From positions 23,787 to 87,786 of the forward strand of contig DATJOJ010000053.1 of NCBI GenBank assembly GCA_035507035.1: a stretch of 64,000 bases of DNA. The letters are read 5' to 3'. Within the stretch, counting starts at the first letter, position 1. The number at the start of each line of letters is the position of its first letter. Below the pieces are notes generated by a model. It worked only from the letters and a program-made list of their open reading frames with translations. It was not told where the DNA came from and ran no database searches. This document shows positions 50,798 through 62,288 of the stretch, piece after piece. The stretch is from DATJOJ01 sp035507035 (GTDB taxonomy: Bacteria > Acidobacteriota > Terriglobia > Terriglobales > Acidobacteriaceae). The position numbers were made by a program, and so were the translations under genes.

Positions 50798-53347
50798 TTA
50801 TCGTACGACGAGGTTGATTAGTTTTCCGGGTACGATGATCTGCTTGAGGATGTTTTTCCCGGCAATGCTCGACCTGATCTTTTCATCGGCCAAAGCGACA
50901 TCGCGGATCGCATCTTCCGTGCTGCCTGACGGCACAGTAACCACGGCGCGCAGTTTGCCGTTTACCTGCACCGGAATCTGAATCTCATCCTCTTTTGCGA
51001 GTTCTGCATCGTACTTCGGCCACGGCGCCTTGAGTAAGCTCCCTTTCTCACCGAGCGTTTCCCACAGTTCGCGAGCGAGGAAAGGGGCGAACGGGGCCAA
51101 CAGCAGCACGATTGTTTTCTTGGTAGTGGCCACGTCCTGGCGCGGAACATTCCCTGACGAAATTTCCGGTCCCATGCCGGAGAGCACATTGTTCAATTCC
51201 ATGAGCGCGGCAATCGAGGTATTGAAGTGCCAGCGACCCTGGAAATCCAGCGATACACGCTTGATCGTTTGATGAAGTTTGCGTTGCAAAGCACGGGCAG
51301 ACGCGGCGCGTTCACCTTCGCCGTGCGGTTCGGGAGCGCGTACCACTAATTCGGTGCCATCGGTTACAACCCGGTACAGCTTTCCCAAAAACCGCTGAAT
51401 GCCCGCCACGCCTTCATCCTGCCAGTCGAGTTCCCGGTCCGGCGAAGTGGCAAACAATGTATAAAGGCGTGTAGCATCGGCTCCGTAACGCGCGACCATT
51501 TCATCGGGCGAAACCACGTTGCCCAAGCTTTTCGACATCTTCGCGCCGCCCTTGATGATCATTCCCTGGGTGAACAGCCGTTCGGCAGGCTCATCGTTCT
51601 TGATCATGCCCATATCGCGCATGAACTTGGTCCAGAAGCGCGAGTAAATCAGGTGCAGGATCGCGTGCTCGACTCCGCCGATGTACTGATCGATGGGGAA
51701 CCAATAGTTGGCCGCGTTCGAATCGAACGGGGCGTGATCGTTGCGCGGATCGGTGTAGCGATAGAAATACCAGGACGAATCCACAAAAGTGTCCATGGTG
51801 TCGGTCTCGCGGCGTGCTGCTCCGCCACACTTCGGACACATCACATTCACGAATTCCGGCACTTTGGAAAGTGGGGACCCGCCGCTTAAAGTGATCGCAA
51901 CCTTTTCGGGCAAGATCACCGGCAAATCCTTTTCAGGCACGGGCACGATTCCGTCCTTCTCGCAATAAATCATCGGGATCGGCGTGCCCCAATAACGCTG
52001 CCGGGAGATGCCCCAATCCTTCAAACGATACGTAACTGTCGCTTTGCCGAAGCCATGTTCCTCAGCGTAGGCCGACATTTTTTCTATCGCATCTTCACAC
52101 AACAGCCCGCTGAAAGGCCCTGAGTTTACCAAAGTTCCATGCATCGTCGTGAAAGGCAAAGCAGGCTCAGCCACAGTTTCTTCCGGATCGTCGGGACTTG
52201 GCACGATGACGAGGCGGATTTCGATGCCATATTTCTTCGCGAACTCAAAATCGCGTTCATCGTGCGCCGGCACGCTCATGATCGCGCCCGTGCCGTAGTC
52301 CATCAGGATGTAATTCGCGATCCAGATGGGCAGGCGCTCACCGTTGAACGGATTGATGGCATAATGGCCGGTTCTGACCCCGTGCTTCACGATCGTGCCG
52401 ATTTCGCCAATCTCTTTCGCCCGCCGCTGTTCGGCGATCAGCCGTTCGACATCGGCTCGCAACAGATCATTGTGCTTGGCAAAACTACTTACCAGCGGAT
52501 GCTCCGGCGCAAGCTGCACCGCGGTCGCACCATAGATGGTGTCGACGCGCGTGGTGAACACGCTGACGGTTTCGCCAGATGGGCTATCGACCTTGAAATC
52601 CACGAGAGTGCCGTCGCTGCGCCCAATCCAGTTGCGCTGCATAGTACGGACTTTTTCCGGCCAGCCTTCGAGTTTTTCGATCCCTGTGAGTAACTCTTCG
52701 GCGTAATTCGTAATTCTCAGGAACCACTGCTCCAACTCGCGCTGCTCGACGAGCGTGTCTTCGTGCCGCCAGCAGCAGCCGTTGACTACCTGTTCGTTGG
52801 CCAGCACGGTCGCGCACTTCGGGCACCAGTTGACTTTGCTCTTCTTCCGGTATGCCAGGCCCTTTTCATAGAGCTTTAAGAAGAACCATTGATTCCAGCG
52901 GTAATACTCGGGAAGACAAGTAGTCACTTCCCGTGACCAGTCGTAGGCAAAACCCAGACGCTTCATCTGCGCCTTCATGTTGCCGATATTCCGCAGCGTC
53001 CATTCCCGTGGCGGAACGTTAGCCGAGATGGCAGCGTTCTCCGCGGGAAGGCCAAATGAGTCCCAGCCCATGGGGTGAAGGACGTTATAGCCGCTCATCC
53101 ACATAAATCGAGCGAGGGCATCGCCGATGGAATAGTTGCGAACATGCCCCATGTGCAGCACGCCCGAGGGATAGGGCAGCATTTCGAGGGCATAGTATTT
53201 CGGCTTGGTGGAATCCGCATCTGCCGCGTAGAGCGACTCATCCTGCTGCCAGCGCTCTGTCCATTTGGATTCGATGCGTTGGGCATCGTAGCGATCGTCG
53301 CGCTGATCCAAGGCGCGAGACGTCGTGATGTCCTCTTTTTGAGCCAT
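50798..53347 (-). CDS. leuS: Leucyl-tRNA synthetase
   Basis: 849 residues from the ATG at 53347, the usual bacterial length; the open frame continues upstream to 53473 with no plausible sequence. Class I synthetase with HMGH (residues 65-68) as the HIGH motif and KMSKS (GGAKMSKSLGN). Zinc-finger cysteines are in NWCPKCATVL and CCW, and a connective-peptide editing domain includes the T-rich site. The Shine-Dalgarno is poor. Confidence 0.96.
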   Translation of the reverse strand: MAQKEDITTSRALDQRDDRYDAQRIESKWTERWQQDESLYAADADSTKPKYYALEMLPYPSGVLHMGHVRNYSIGDALARFMWMSGYNVLHPMGWDSFGLPAENAAISANVPPREWTLRNIGNMKAQMKRLGFAYDWSREVTTCLPEYYRWNQWFFLKLYEKGLAYRKKSKVNWCPKCATVLANEQVVNGCCWRHEDTLVEQRELEQWFLRITNYAEELLTGIEKLEGWPEKVRTMQRNWIGRSDGTLVDFKVDSPSGETVSVFTTRVDTIYGATAVQLAPEHPLVSSFAKHNDLLRADVERLIAEQRRAKEIGEIGTIVKHGVRTGHYAINPFNGERLPIWIANYILMDYGTGAIMSVPAHDERDFEFAKKYGIEIRLVIVPSPDDPEETVAEPALPFTTMHGTLVNSGPFSGLLCEDAIEKMSAYAEEHGFGKATVTYRLKDWGISRQRYWGTPIPMIYCEKDGIVPVPEKDLPVILPEKVAITLSGGSPLSKVPEFVNVMCPKCGGAARRETDTMDTFVDSSWYFYRYTDPRNDHAPFDSNAANYWFPIDQYIGGVEHAILHLIYSRFWTKFMRDMGMIKNDEPAERLFTQGMIIKGGAKMSKSLGNVVSPDEMVARYGADATRLYTLFATSPDRELDWQDEGVAGIQRFLGKLYRVVTDGTELVVRAPEPHGEGERAASARALQRKLHQTIKRVSLDFQGRWHFNTSIAALMELNNVLSGMGPEISSGNVPRQDVATTKKTIVLLLAPFAPFLARELWETLGEKGSLLKAPWPKYDAELAKEDEIQIPVQVNGKLRAVVTVPSGSTEDAIRDVALADEKIRSSIAGKNILKQIIVPGKLINLVVR

Positions 53348-53497
53348 AGAAAACGGGTACTTAATTTTACAACGATTGTCAGAGCCGGGCTGCGTTGGTC
53401 TTGGACCTACAAGTAAGTCATCGATACGGTTCAAGCCGAATTCCCAAGATGTTAAGCATGTTTCACATAACACATTTCCTTATGAAGCACCATGAGT

Positions 53498-54424
53498 TCA
53501 TCCCGCTACCAGCTTCTTCAATGCTGCGACGTTCTTCTTATCGTCTCCCGGCGCATCGATGGGGGTTTCGGCAATGAACGCGGCTTGGGCCAGGCGAGGA
53601 TCATTCAGCAATCGCTTGAACGGCTCTAACCCGATCGTCCCTTTCCCGATATGTTGATGCCGATCCAGCTTCGATCCGCGATCTGCCTTCGCGTCATTGC
53701 AATGCCAGACCGGAACATTCTTCAGACCGATGGTTTCGTCAAGCTGGGCAAGCGTGTCACGCATTCCAGCCTCGCTCACCATGTCATAGCCCGCCACGTG
53801 AGTGTGGCAGGTATCAATGCAGGCAGCGACCGGAACCATGCCGCGCAACCGGTCAACCACCTCCGCGACTTGTTCAAAACTTCCGCCCAGTGAGAACTCG
53901 GCTCCCGCTGTATTTTCGATGAGAATCGTTAGACCGTGCTTTGCCAGGTCGAGTCCTTGAGTTGCGGCGGCAATCGCCGCCGCAGTTTGCAATAGACCCG
54001 CTTCGCGATCTGCGCCACGAAACGACCCCGGATGCTGCACCAGATAATCCGCACACAAAGCCAGAGCCCGCTCGACCTCACCGCGGAACGCCTCGATTGA
54101 TTTCTTCAGGAAGGTCGGGTTAGTCGCGGCCAAGTTAATCAGATAGTTCGTATGAACCACCAAGGGCCTCAGATCATACCGTTCGCGCAGCCGTTTGAGT
54201 TCGTCGCATTGTGGAAGACTGAGGTCATATGGCGCCCACTGCCGTGGACTGGAAGAAAATATTTGAAATGTATTGCAGCCCAGGCGGTACGCACGCTCGG
54301 CAGCATTCTGCACGCCCCCAGCAGCAGAGGTGTGAATGCCGATCCGTCGAGAGGTCGATCGGGGAGGGCGCTTCGGAACAGGCAACTTTAGAATATCCTG
54401 CTCGCGAGCAATCGAGCGGACCAT
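53498..54424 (-). CDS. nfo: Endonuclease IV (AP endonuclease)
   Basis: 308 residues. TIM-barrel enzyme that cuts DNA at abasic sites using three zinc ions. Typical motifs are RRIGIHTSAAGGV, CADYLVQHPGSFRG, ENTAGAEFSLGG, CIDTCHTHVAGYD, WHCNDAK and DRHQHIGKGTIG, which include the His/Asp/Glu zinc ligands. The first 25 residues (IAREQDILKLPVPKRPPRST) precede the barrel and may be a linker. It is divergent from the membrane-bound SpeE-like gene. Confidence 0.94.
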   Translation of the reverse strand: MVRSIAREQDILKLPVPKRPPRSTSRRIGIHTSAAGGVQNAAERAYRLGCNTFQIFSSSPRQWAPYDLSLPQCDELKRLRERYDLRPLVVHTNYLINLAATNPTFLKKSIEAFRGEVERALALCADYLVQHPGSFRGADREAGLLQTAAAIAAATQGLDLAKHGLTILIENTAGAEFSLGGSFEQVAEVVDRLRGMVPVAACIDTCHTHVAGYDMVSEAGMRDTLAQLDETIGLKNVPVWHCNDAKADRGSKLDRHQHIGKGTIGLEPFKRLLNDPRLAQAAFIAETPIDAPGDDKKNVAALKKLVAG

Positions 54425-54567
54425 ACAAAAAGTATATTCGCAGAGGATCTACCGCATTGGTCCGGCGCGGGGCCTCAAACCCAACATTACCTCCGTACCG
54501 TGGAAGGTAACCAGCTTAATGTGTTCTGATCAATTTTGACCCGCCATGATGGCACCGGAGGACCTGC

Positions 54568-56769
54568 GTGTTTTGGTTCTTTCTGTTCTTCCTGATATCC
54601 GGCTTTTGCAGCATTTTGTATGAGATCGTGTGGCTGCGGCTGGCCATGGCGCGGTTCGGAGTCACGAGCGCGCTGGTCTCTATTGTCCTTTCCATGTTTA
54701 TGGCCGGGCTGGGGCTGGGTTCGTGGCTGAGCGGGCATCTGATCCGCCAATCGAGCGACCGGCGACAATTTCCTGCGCTGCGATTTTATGCCCTGACAGA
54801 ATTGCTGATTGGATTCTCGGCGATTCTGGTACCGATGGAACTGGCGTGGGGACGTCGGCTATTAGAACATGCCGGGCTTACCTCCTCTTTCACCTATTAC
54901 TTGGGATCGGGGGCATGGGTCGCGATCACGTTGATTCCGTGGTGCGCCTGCATGGGCGCCACCATCCCGATTGCGATGCAGGCGATCAAACAGCGCTTTG
55001 TGAGCGAAGCTCCGCGCTCCTTCAGCTACCTTTATCTTTCGAACGTAGCTGGCGCGATCCTTGGCGCGGTGCTGCCGCCGTTGATCATCGAACTGCGAGG
55101 CTTTCATGGCACATTGAAGATCGCTGCCATCCTGAATTGTTTTTTGGCCATTTCGGCAACTGCTCTGTCGTTTGCCGGACGCACCCAGACGTCCCAGCGC
55201 AGTCAGCAACCAGCAAAAGCCACAAACCCAGGAGGTCTTGCGGACCAGAATCCTTGGATTCTTGTTCTCTTATTCGCGACCGGGCTCACCAGCATGGGCA
55301 TGGAAGTGGTCTGGATTCGCCAGTTCACGTTTTTTCTGGGGACGATGGTGTACGCCTTTGCCGCCATTCTTGGACTTTACTTGGCGGCCACAGTCATCGG
55401 TTCGCAGATTTACCGCTATTGGAGCCGCAAACCTCGGCAAGAAGAACGGCTGGTGTGGGCGTGTCTCGGCGCTGCTGCCCTGTTACCACTTGTGACAGCT
55501 GATCCCCGAGTTCAGATGATGACGATGGTGCGCCTCATCGTGGGCATCGCGCCTTTTTCCGGCATGTTGGGATTCCTTACTCCCATGCTCGTGGATCGCT
55601 GGTCCGGTGGCGATCCGAATCGTGCTGGAAACGCTTATGCAGTGAACGTGGTCGGTTGCATCTTGGGTCCGCTGCTCTCCGGTTTCGTGCTTCTCCCGTG
55701 GTTTAGCGAGCACTGGGTTCTTACCGCGCTGGCAGTCCCGTGGTTGCTTTTCGGAGTCTATCCGCAGCGATCGACAGAATCGCCATCGGCAGTCACTCGT
55801 AAGTACGCCATTTCACTTGCTATGTTGGCCGCTGCTTTCGTGCTGATTGTATTCAGCCGGGATTATCCGGTGGAATATCCGCAAAGCCTTATTCTTCGCG
55901 ATGACACCGCGACCGTTATCGCTTACGGCCAGGGCATGCAGAAGCGTCTGTTAGTAAATGGAATCGGCATGACCGGACTAAGCCCTGCGACCAAGATGAT
56001 GGCGCACATCCCACTAGTTTTTCTCGATCGCCAACCGCAGAATGCCCTGGCGATTTGCTTCGGCATGGGCACCACTTTCCGCTCTCTGCTTACTTGGGGC
56101 ATTCCGGTGACGGCGGTCGAATTGGTACCCAGCGTGCCGAAGACGTTTCCGTATTTCCACGCAGACGCCGCGCAGGTCCTCAGCTCGCCGAATGGCCACA
56201 TTATCGTCGACGACGGCCGGCGCTACCTGGAGCGCACGTCGCAGCAATTTGACGTCATAACGATTGACCCGCCGCCGCCCGTCGAAGCAGCTGGCTCCGG
56301 CTTGCTCTATACGCAGGAATTCTACGATGTCATCCGGCGACGGCTTCGTCCCGACGGCATTCTGCAGCAATGGTTACCCGATGGCGATGATGAAGTGCGC
56401 GCGGCAGTGACCAGGGCCTTGGTAAATTCATTCCCCTACGTCCGCATCTTCGCCTACAAGCCCACCTTTGGATACCATTTCCTCGCCAGCGAAAGCCCTA
56501 TTCCTAACCGTAGCGCCACCGAACTGGCGAGCCGAATGCCGGTAGCAGCAAGTCGCGATATGGTGGAGTGGTTTCCGGCGGTTCTCACTCCGGAACAGAT
56601 TTTCAGCGTATTGCTCGCGCTAGAGAAGGATCCGAATAAGGTAATTGCCCAGTCCCCGCAGACTCCTCCAATGCTCGACGACCATCCTGTCAACGAATAT
56701 TACTTGCTGCGCTCACTGGCGCGCCGCAACGGTTTCGTGCTGAGCAGCCATTTACTTCCCCAGCCTTGA
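54568..56769 (+). CDS. Membrane-bound spermidine-synthase-like protein
   Basis: 733 residues from GTG 54568, with GGAGG seven bases upstream. The first 420 residues form about 12 membrane spans (FWFFLFFLISGFCSILYEIVWLRLAM and later MGMEVVWIRQ), a two-part layout of the MFS-like kind. The rest is a Rossmann methyltransferase-type domain similar to spermidine synthase (AICFGMGTTFRSLLT, VELVPSVP, DDGRRYLERTSQQFDVITIDPPPP, FYDVIRRRLRPDGILQQWLP). Such fused proteins are common in acidobacteria, and their true substrate is mostly unknown. Polyamine synthesis cannot be assumed. Confidence 0.8.
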   Translation: MFWFFLFFLISGFCSILYEIVWLRLAMARFGVTSALVSIVLSMFMAGLGLGSWLSGHLIRQSSDRRQFPALRFYALTELLIGFSAILVPMELAWGRRLLEHAGLTSSFTYYLGSGAWVAITLIPWCACMGATIPIAMQAIKQRFVSEAPRSFSYLYLSNVAGAILGAVLPPLIIELRGFHGTLKIAAILNCFLAISATALSFAGRTQTSQRSQQPAKATNPGGLADQNPWILVLLFATGLTSMGMEVVWIRQFTFFLGTMVYAFAAILGLYLAATVIGSQIYRYWSRKPRQEERLVWACLGAAALLPLVTADPRVQMMTMVRLIVGIAPFSGMLGFLTPMLVDRWSGGDPNRAGNAYAVNVVGCILGPLLSGFVLLPWFSEHWVLTALAVPWLLFGVYPQRSTESPSAVTRKYAISLAMLAAAFVLIVFSRDYPVEYPQSLILRDDTATVIAYGQGMQKRLLVNGIGMTGLSPATKMMAHIPLVFLDRQPQNALAICFGMGTTFRSLLTWGIPVTAVELVPSVPKTFPYFHADAAQVLSSPNGHIIVDDGRRYLERTSQQFDVITIDPPPPVEAAGSGLLYTQEFYDVIRRRLRPDGILQQWLPDGDDEVRAAVTRALVNSFPYVRIFAYKPTFGYHFLASESPIPNRSATELASRMPVAASRDMVEWFPAVLTPEQIFSVLLALEKDPNKVIAQSPQTPPMLDDHPVNEYYLLRSLARRNGFVLSSHLLPQP

Positions 56770-56864
56770 ATTGGATTTTCCTTTGGTCGGCGAGAAGCTG
56801 CTAGAACCTCCCGGTTGCCTGCTATGCGCCCCGAACGGTAGACTAAGTACCCTGAGGCTGGCGC

Positions 56865-57965
56865 ATGCTGGTTGTCATGCAGTCGCACGCGACCGAAGAA
56901 CAGGTTCGTGCCGTGTGCGGAAAAATCGAGTCTTTAGGCTATCGCGCTCACTCCATTCCGGGAGCCGAGCGCACGGCGATTGGCATCACCGGCAATCAGG
57001 GTGAAGTGCAAGCCGGCGCGCTGGAAGAGATGCCGGGCGTGCAGGAAGTGATCCGTGTCACCAAGCCTTACAAGCTCGTCAGCCGCGATATTAAAGAAGA
57101 CAATACCATTGTAAAATTCGCCGGCACCGCGGCGACAATCGGCGGGCCGTCTCTGGCGGTTATCGCCGGACCATGTGCAATTGAAAGCCGCGAGCAAGCC
57201 TTTGCCGTTGCTGAGCGGGTATATCGCGGAGGAGCGCAGTTCTTTCGCGGCGGCGCCTACAAGCCCCGCACATCTCCGTACTCATTCCAAGGAATGGGCG
57301 AGGAGGGTTTGCGGCTCATGGCTGAGATTCGCGAGCAGTACGGTTTGAGAATTGTGACCGAGGCGGTGGACCACGAATCGCTGGAATTGGTCGAAGAGTA
57401 CGCGGACGTCATTCAGATCGGCGCTCGCAACATGCAGAACTTTTCGCTGCTGAAGCGTGCCGGCCGTTCCAAGAAGCCGGTACTGATCAAGCGCGGACTC
57501 TCCGCCACCTTGGAAGAATTCCTCATGGCAGCTGAATATGTCATGAGTGAGGGCAATTACAACGTCGTCCTTTGTGAACGCGGCGTGCGCACATTTGCTG
57601 ATCACACGCGCAACACGCTCGATCTAAGCATCATTCCGGCGGTGCAGCGTCTGAGTCACCTGCCGATTATTGTCGATCCCAGCCACGGCACCGGAAAGCG
57701 AAACAAAGTGACACCGCTCTCGCGGGCCGCAGTTGCCGTCGGTGCTGATGGGCTGATCGTCGAAGTGCACAATAACCCCGACAAAGCGCTGTCCGACGGC
57801 ATGCAGTCGCTCTATCCCGATCAGTTCGACGAGTTGATGACTCAAGTTCGGCAGATCGCACCAGTGGTTGGGAGATCGGTCCCAGGCATTGCGACTCATG
57901 CGTCTCCGACCCAGCCAGTGCCTTCGGGCTCAGCGATCAGGCCTTCTGCTTCACCACTCAGTTGA
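56865..57965 (+). CDS. aroF: 3-deoxy-7-phosphoheptulonate (DAHP) synthase
   Basis: 366 residues. First enzyme of the shikimate pathway, joining phosphoenolpyruvate and erythrose 4-phosphate. It belongs to the short AroA(I-beta)-like class: an N-terminal ferredoxin-like regulatory domain (residues 1-70, LGYRAHSIPGAERTAIG) then the TIM barrel with AGPCAIES, GGAYKPRTSPYSFQG, GARNMQNF, KRGLSATLEE, ERGVRTF and DPSHGTGKRNKV. The C-terminal 30 residues are a Ser/Pro tail beyond the barrel. It is coupled to the YVTN gene by TTGA. Confidence 0.95.
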   Translation: MLVVMQSHATEEQVRAVCGKIESLGYRAHSIPGAERTAIGITGNQGEVQAGALEEMPGVQEVIRVTKPYKLVSRDIKEDNTIVKFAGTAATIGGPSLAVIAGPCAIESREQAFAVAERVYRGGAQFFRGGAYKPRTSPYSFQGMGEEGLRLMAEIREQYGLRIVTEAVDHESLELVEEYADVIQIGARNMQNFSLLKRAGRSKKPVLIKRGLSATLEEFLMAAEYVMSEGNYNVVLCERGVRTFADHTRNTLDLSIIPAVQRLSHLPIIVDPSHGTGKRNKVTPLSRAAVAVGADGLIVEVHNNPDKALSDGMQSLYPDQFDELMTQVRQIAPVVGRSVPGIATHASPTQPVPSGSAIRPSASPLS

Positions 57966-59125
57966 GAAAGCTTCTCCTCATTATTGTTTGTATCCCGATT
58001 TTGGGCGGCTTTGCCTGGTGGTATCTTCGCGAGCAGCAAATCACGGATTACGGTCCTGCGTATCGCGAATATGCCTATGTTACGAATGGCAAGAGCAATA
58101 CCGTCAGCGTCATCGATCTGCGCACTTTCGCGCCCGCCAAAACGATTCGAGTAGGCAGCGAACCGACCGGGATCGCGGCCAACAGCACGAAAAATGAAAT
58201 CTATGTCGTGAATACCGGCTCGAACAACGTCAGCATCATCGATGCTGAGCAGAATGCGGTTGTTGCCACTATTGGCGTTCATGGCAAGCCATACTTCATC
58301 GATGTTTCTAGCGATGGAAAACGTGGCTACACCGCCAACTCCGGATCCGGCAATGTCTCCGCTATTGATCTGGAAAAACGGATTATTCTTGGCAATATCC
58401 GCGTCGGAGCCGCGCCGGGCTTGGCAAGGGTTTCACCCGACGGACAGACCGTCGTGGTCAGCAATCGTGCCGACAACACGATTTCCATCCTTGACGCTCA
58501 GCGGCTCGCGGTTCGAAGCACGATTCCGGTTTGCAACCAGCCGGAAGATATCGTTATTCTGCCCGACAATAGCAAGGCATTCGTGGCCTGCACGGGCTCG
58601 GCCCAGGTCGCCTCTGTCGATCTCAAAACGAATAAGCTTCTCGCGCTGCTCGATGTCGGCAAGACTCCGGTGCAGCTTGCGCTCAAGCCCGACGGCGGCG
58701 AATTGATCGTCAGTAACTTCGATTCCGACAATATTTCGGTTATCGAAACCACCACCAACGAAGTTGGAGCTACATATTTAATCGGAAGCAATCCCGCACG
58801 AGGATTGGTCACGGCTGATAACTCGCGACTTTACGTCAGCAACTTCGGCGCGAATAACGTTGCGGTTTACGACATCGACATGGGAAAGATGATCGCGACT
58901 TTGCCGGTAGGGACACACCCCGACGGACTGGCGCTATCGCAAAGCCAAAATTACCTGTTGGTGTTGGATACGGGATCGGGCGACGTCACCGTAATTCAGA
59001 AGCGTACGCCGAAAAAGAAGTTCGAACCGGGGGAATACTCGCTTTTGACTCTTATTCCGGTGGGAATACAACCGAACAACATCGTGGTGAAGTCGTTTCT
59101 ACTCCGCACTCCTCAGCCTAAGTAG
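57962..59125 (+). CDS. YVTN-type beta-propeller protein, membrane-anchored
   Basis: 387 residues starting with TTG 57962. An N-terminal membrane segment (residues 4-21) anchors a beta-propeller made of repeats of about 42 residues (YAYVTNGKSNTVSVIDL, EIYVVNTGSNNVSIIDA, VVVSNRADNTISILDA, LIVSNFDSDNISVIET, LYVSNFGANNVAVYDID), a seven-blade YVTN/NHL-like fold facing outside the cytoplasm. The binding partner is unknown. It is translated with aroF but the functions are probably unrelated. Confidence 0.85.
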   Translation: MRKLLLIIVCIPILGGFAWWYLREQQITDYGPAYREYAYVTNGKSNTVSVIDLRTFAPAKTIRVGSEPTGIAANSTKNEIYVVNTGSNNVSIIDAEQNAVVATIGVHGKPYFIDVSSDGKRGYTANSGSGNVSAIDLEKRIILGNIRVGAAPGLARVSPDGQTVVVSNRADNTISILDAQRLAVRSTIPVCNQPEDIVILPDNSKAFVACTGSAQVASVDLKTNKLLALLDVGKTPVQLALKPDGGELIVSNFDSDNISVIETTTNEVGATYLIGSNPARGLVTADNSRLYVSNFGANNVAVYDIDMGKMIATLPVGTHPDGLALSQSQNYLLVLDTGSGDVTVIQKRTPKKKFEPGEYSLLTLIPVGIQPNNIVVKSFLLRTPQPK

Positions 59126-59129
59126 GCTT

Positions 59130-62144
<3,015 letters not shown>

Positions 62145-62288
62145 TCAGGTATCCCCGGTGGGCACAAACCCCAATATCTTTAGAAGCCTAGCATATTTAG
62201 ATGCCGACGCCTGTGGTTAGTCGCAAGCCGCCTCCAGCAAGGGATTATCTAAGCTTGTTGTTTTCAGGTATATTTCCACGTCCGGCCC

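Noticed and set aside
59115..59128. AGCCTA/TAGGCT hairpin between the YVTN gene and secA
   Set aside because: The two-base loop and six-base stem are too weak to call a terminator, and it lies within the last codons of a CDS.
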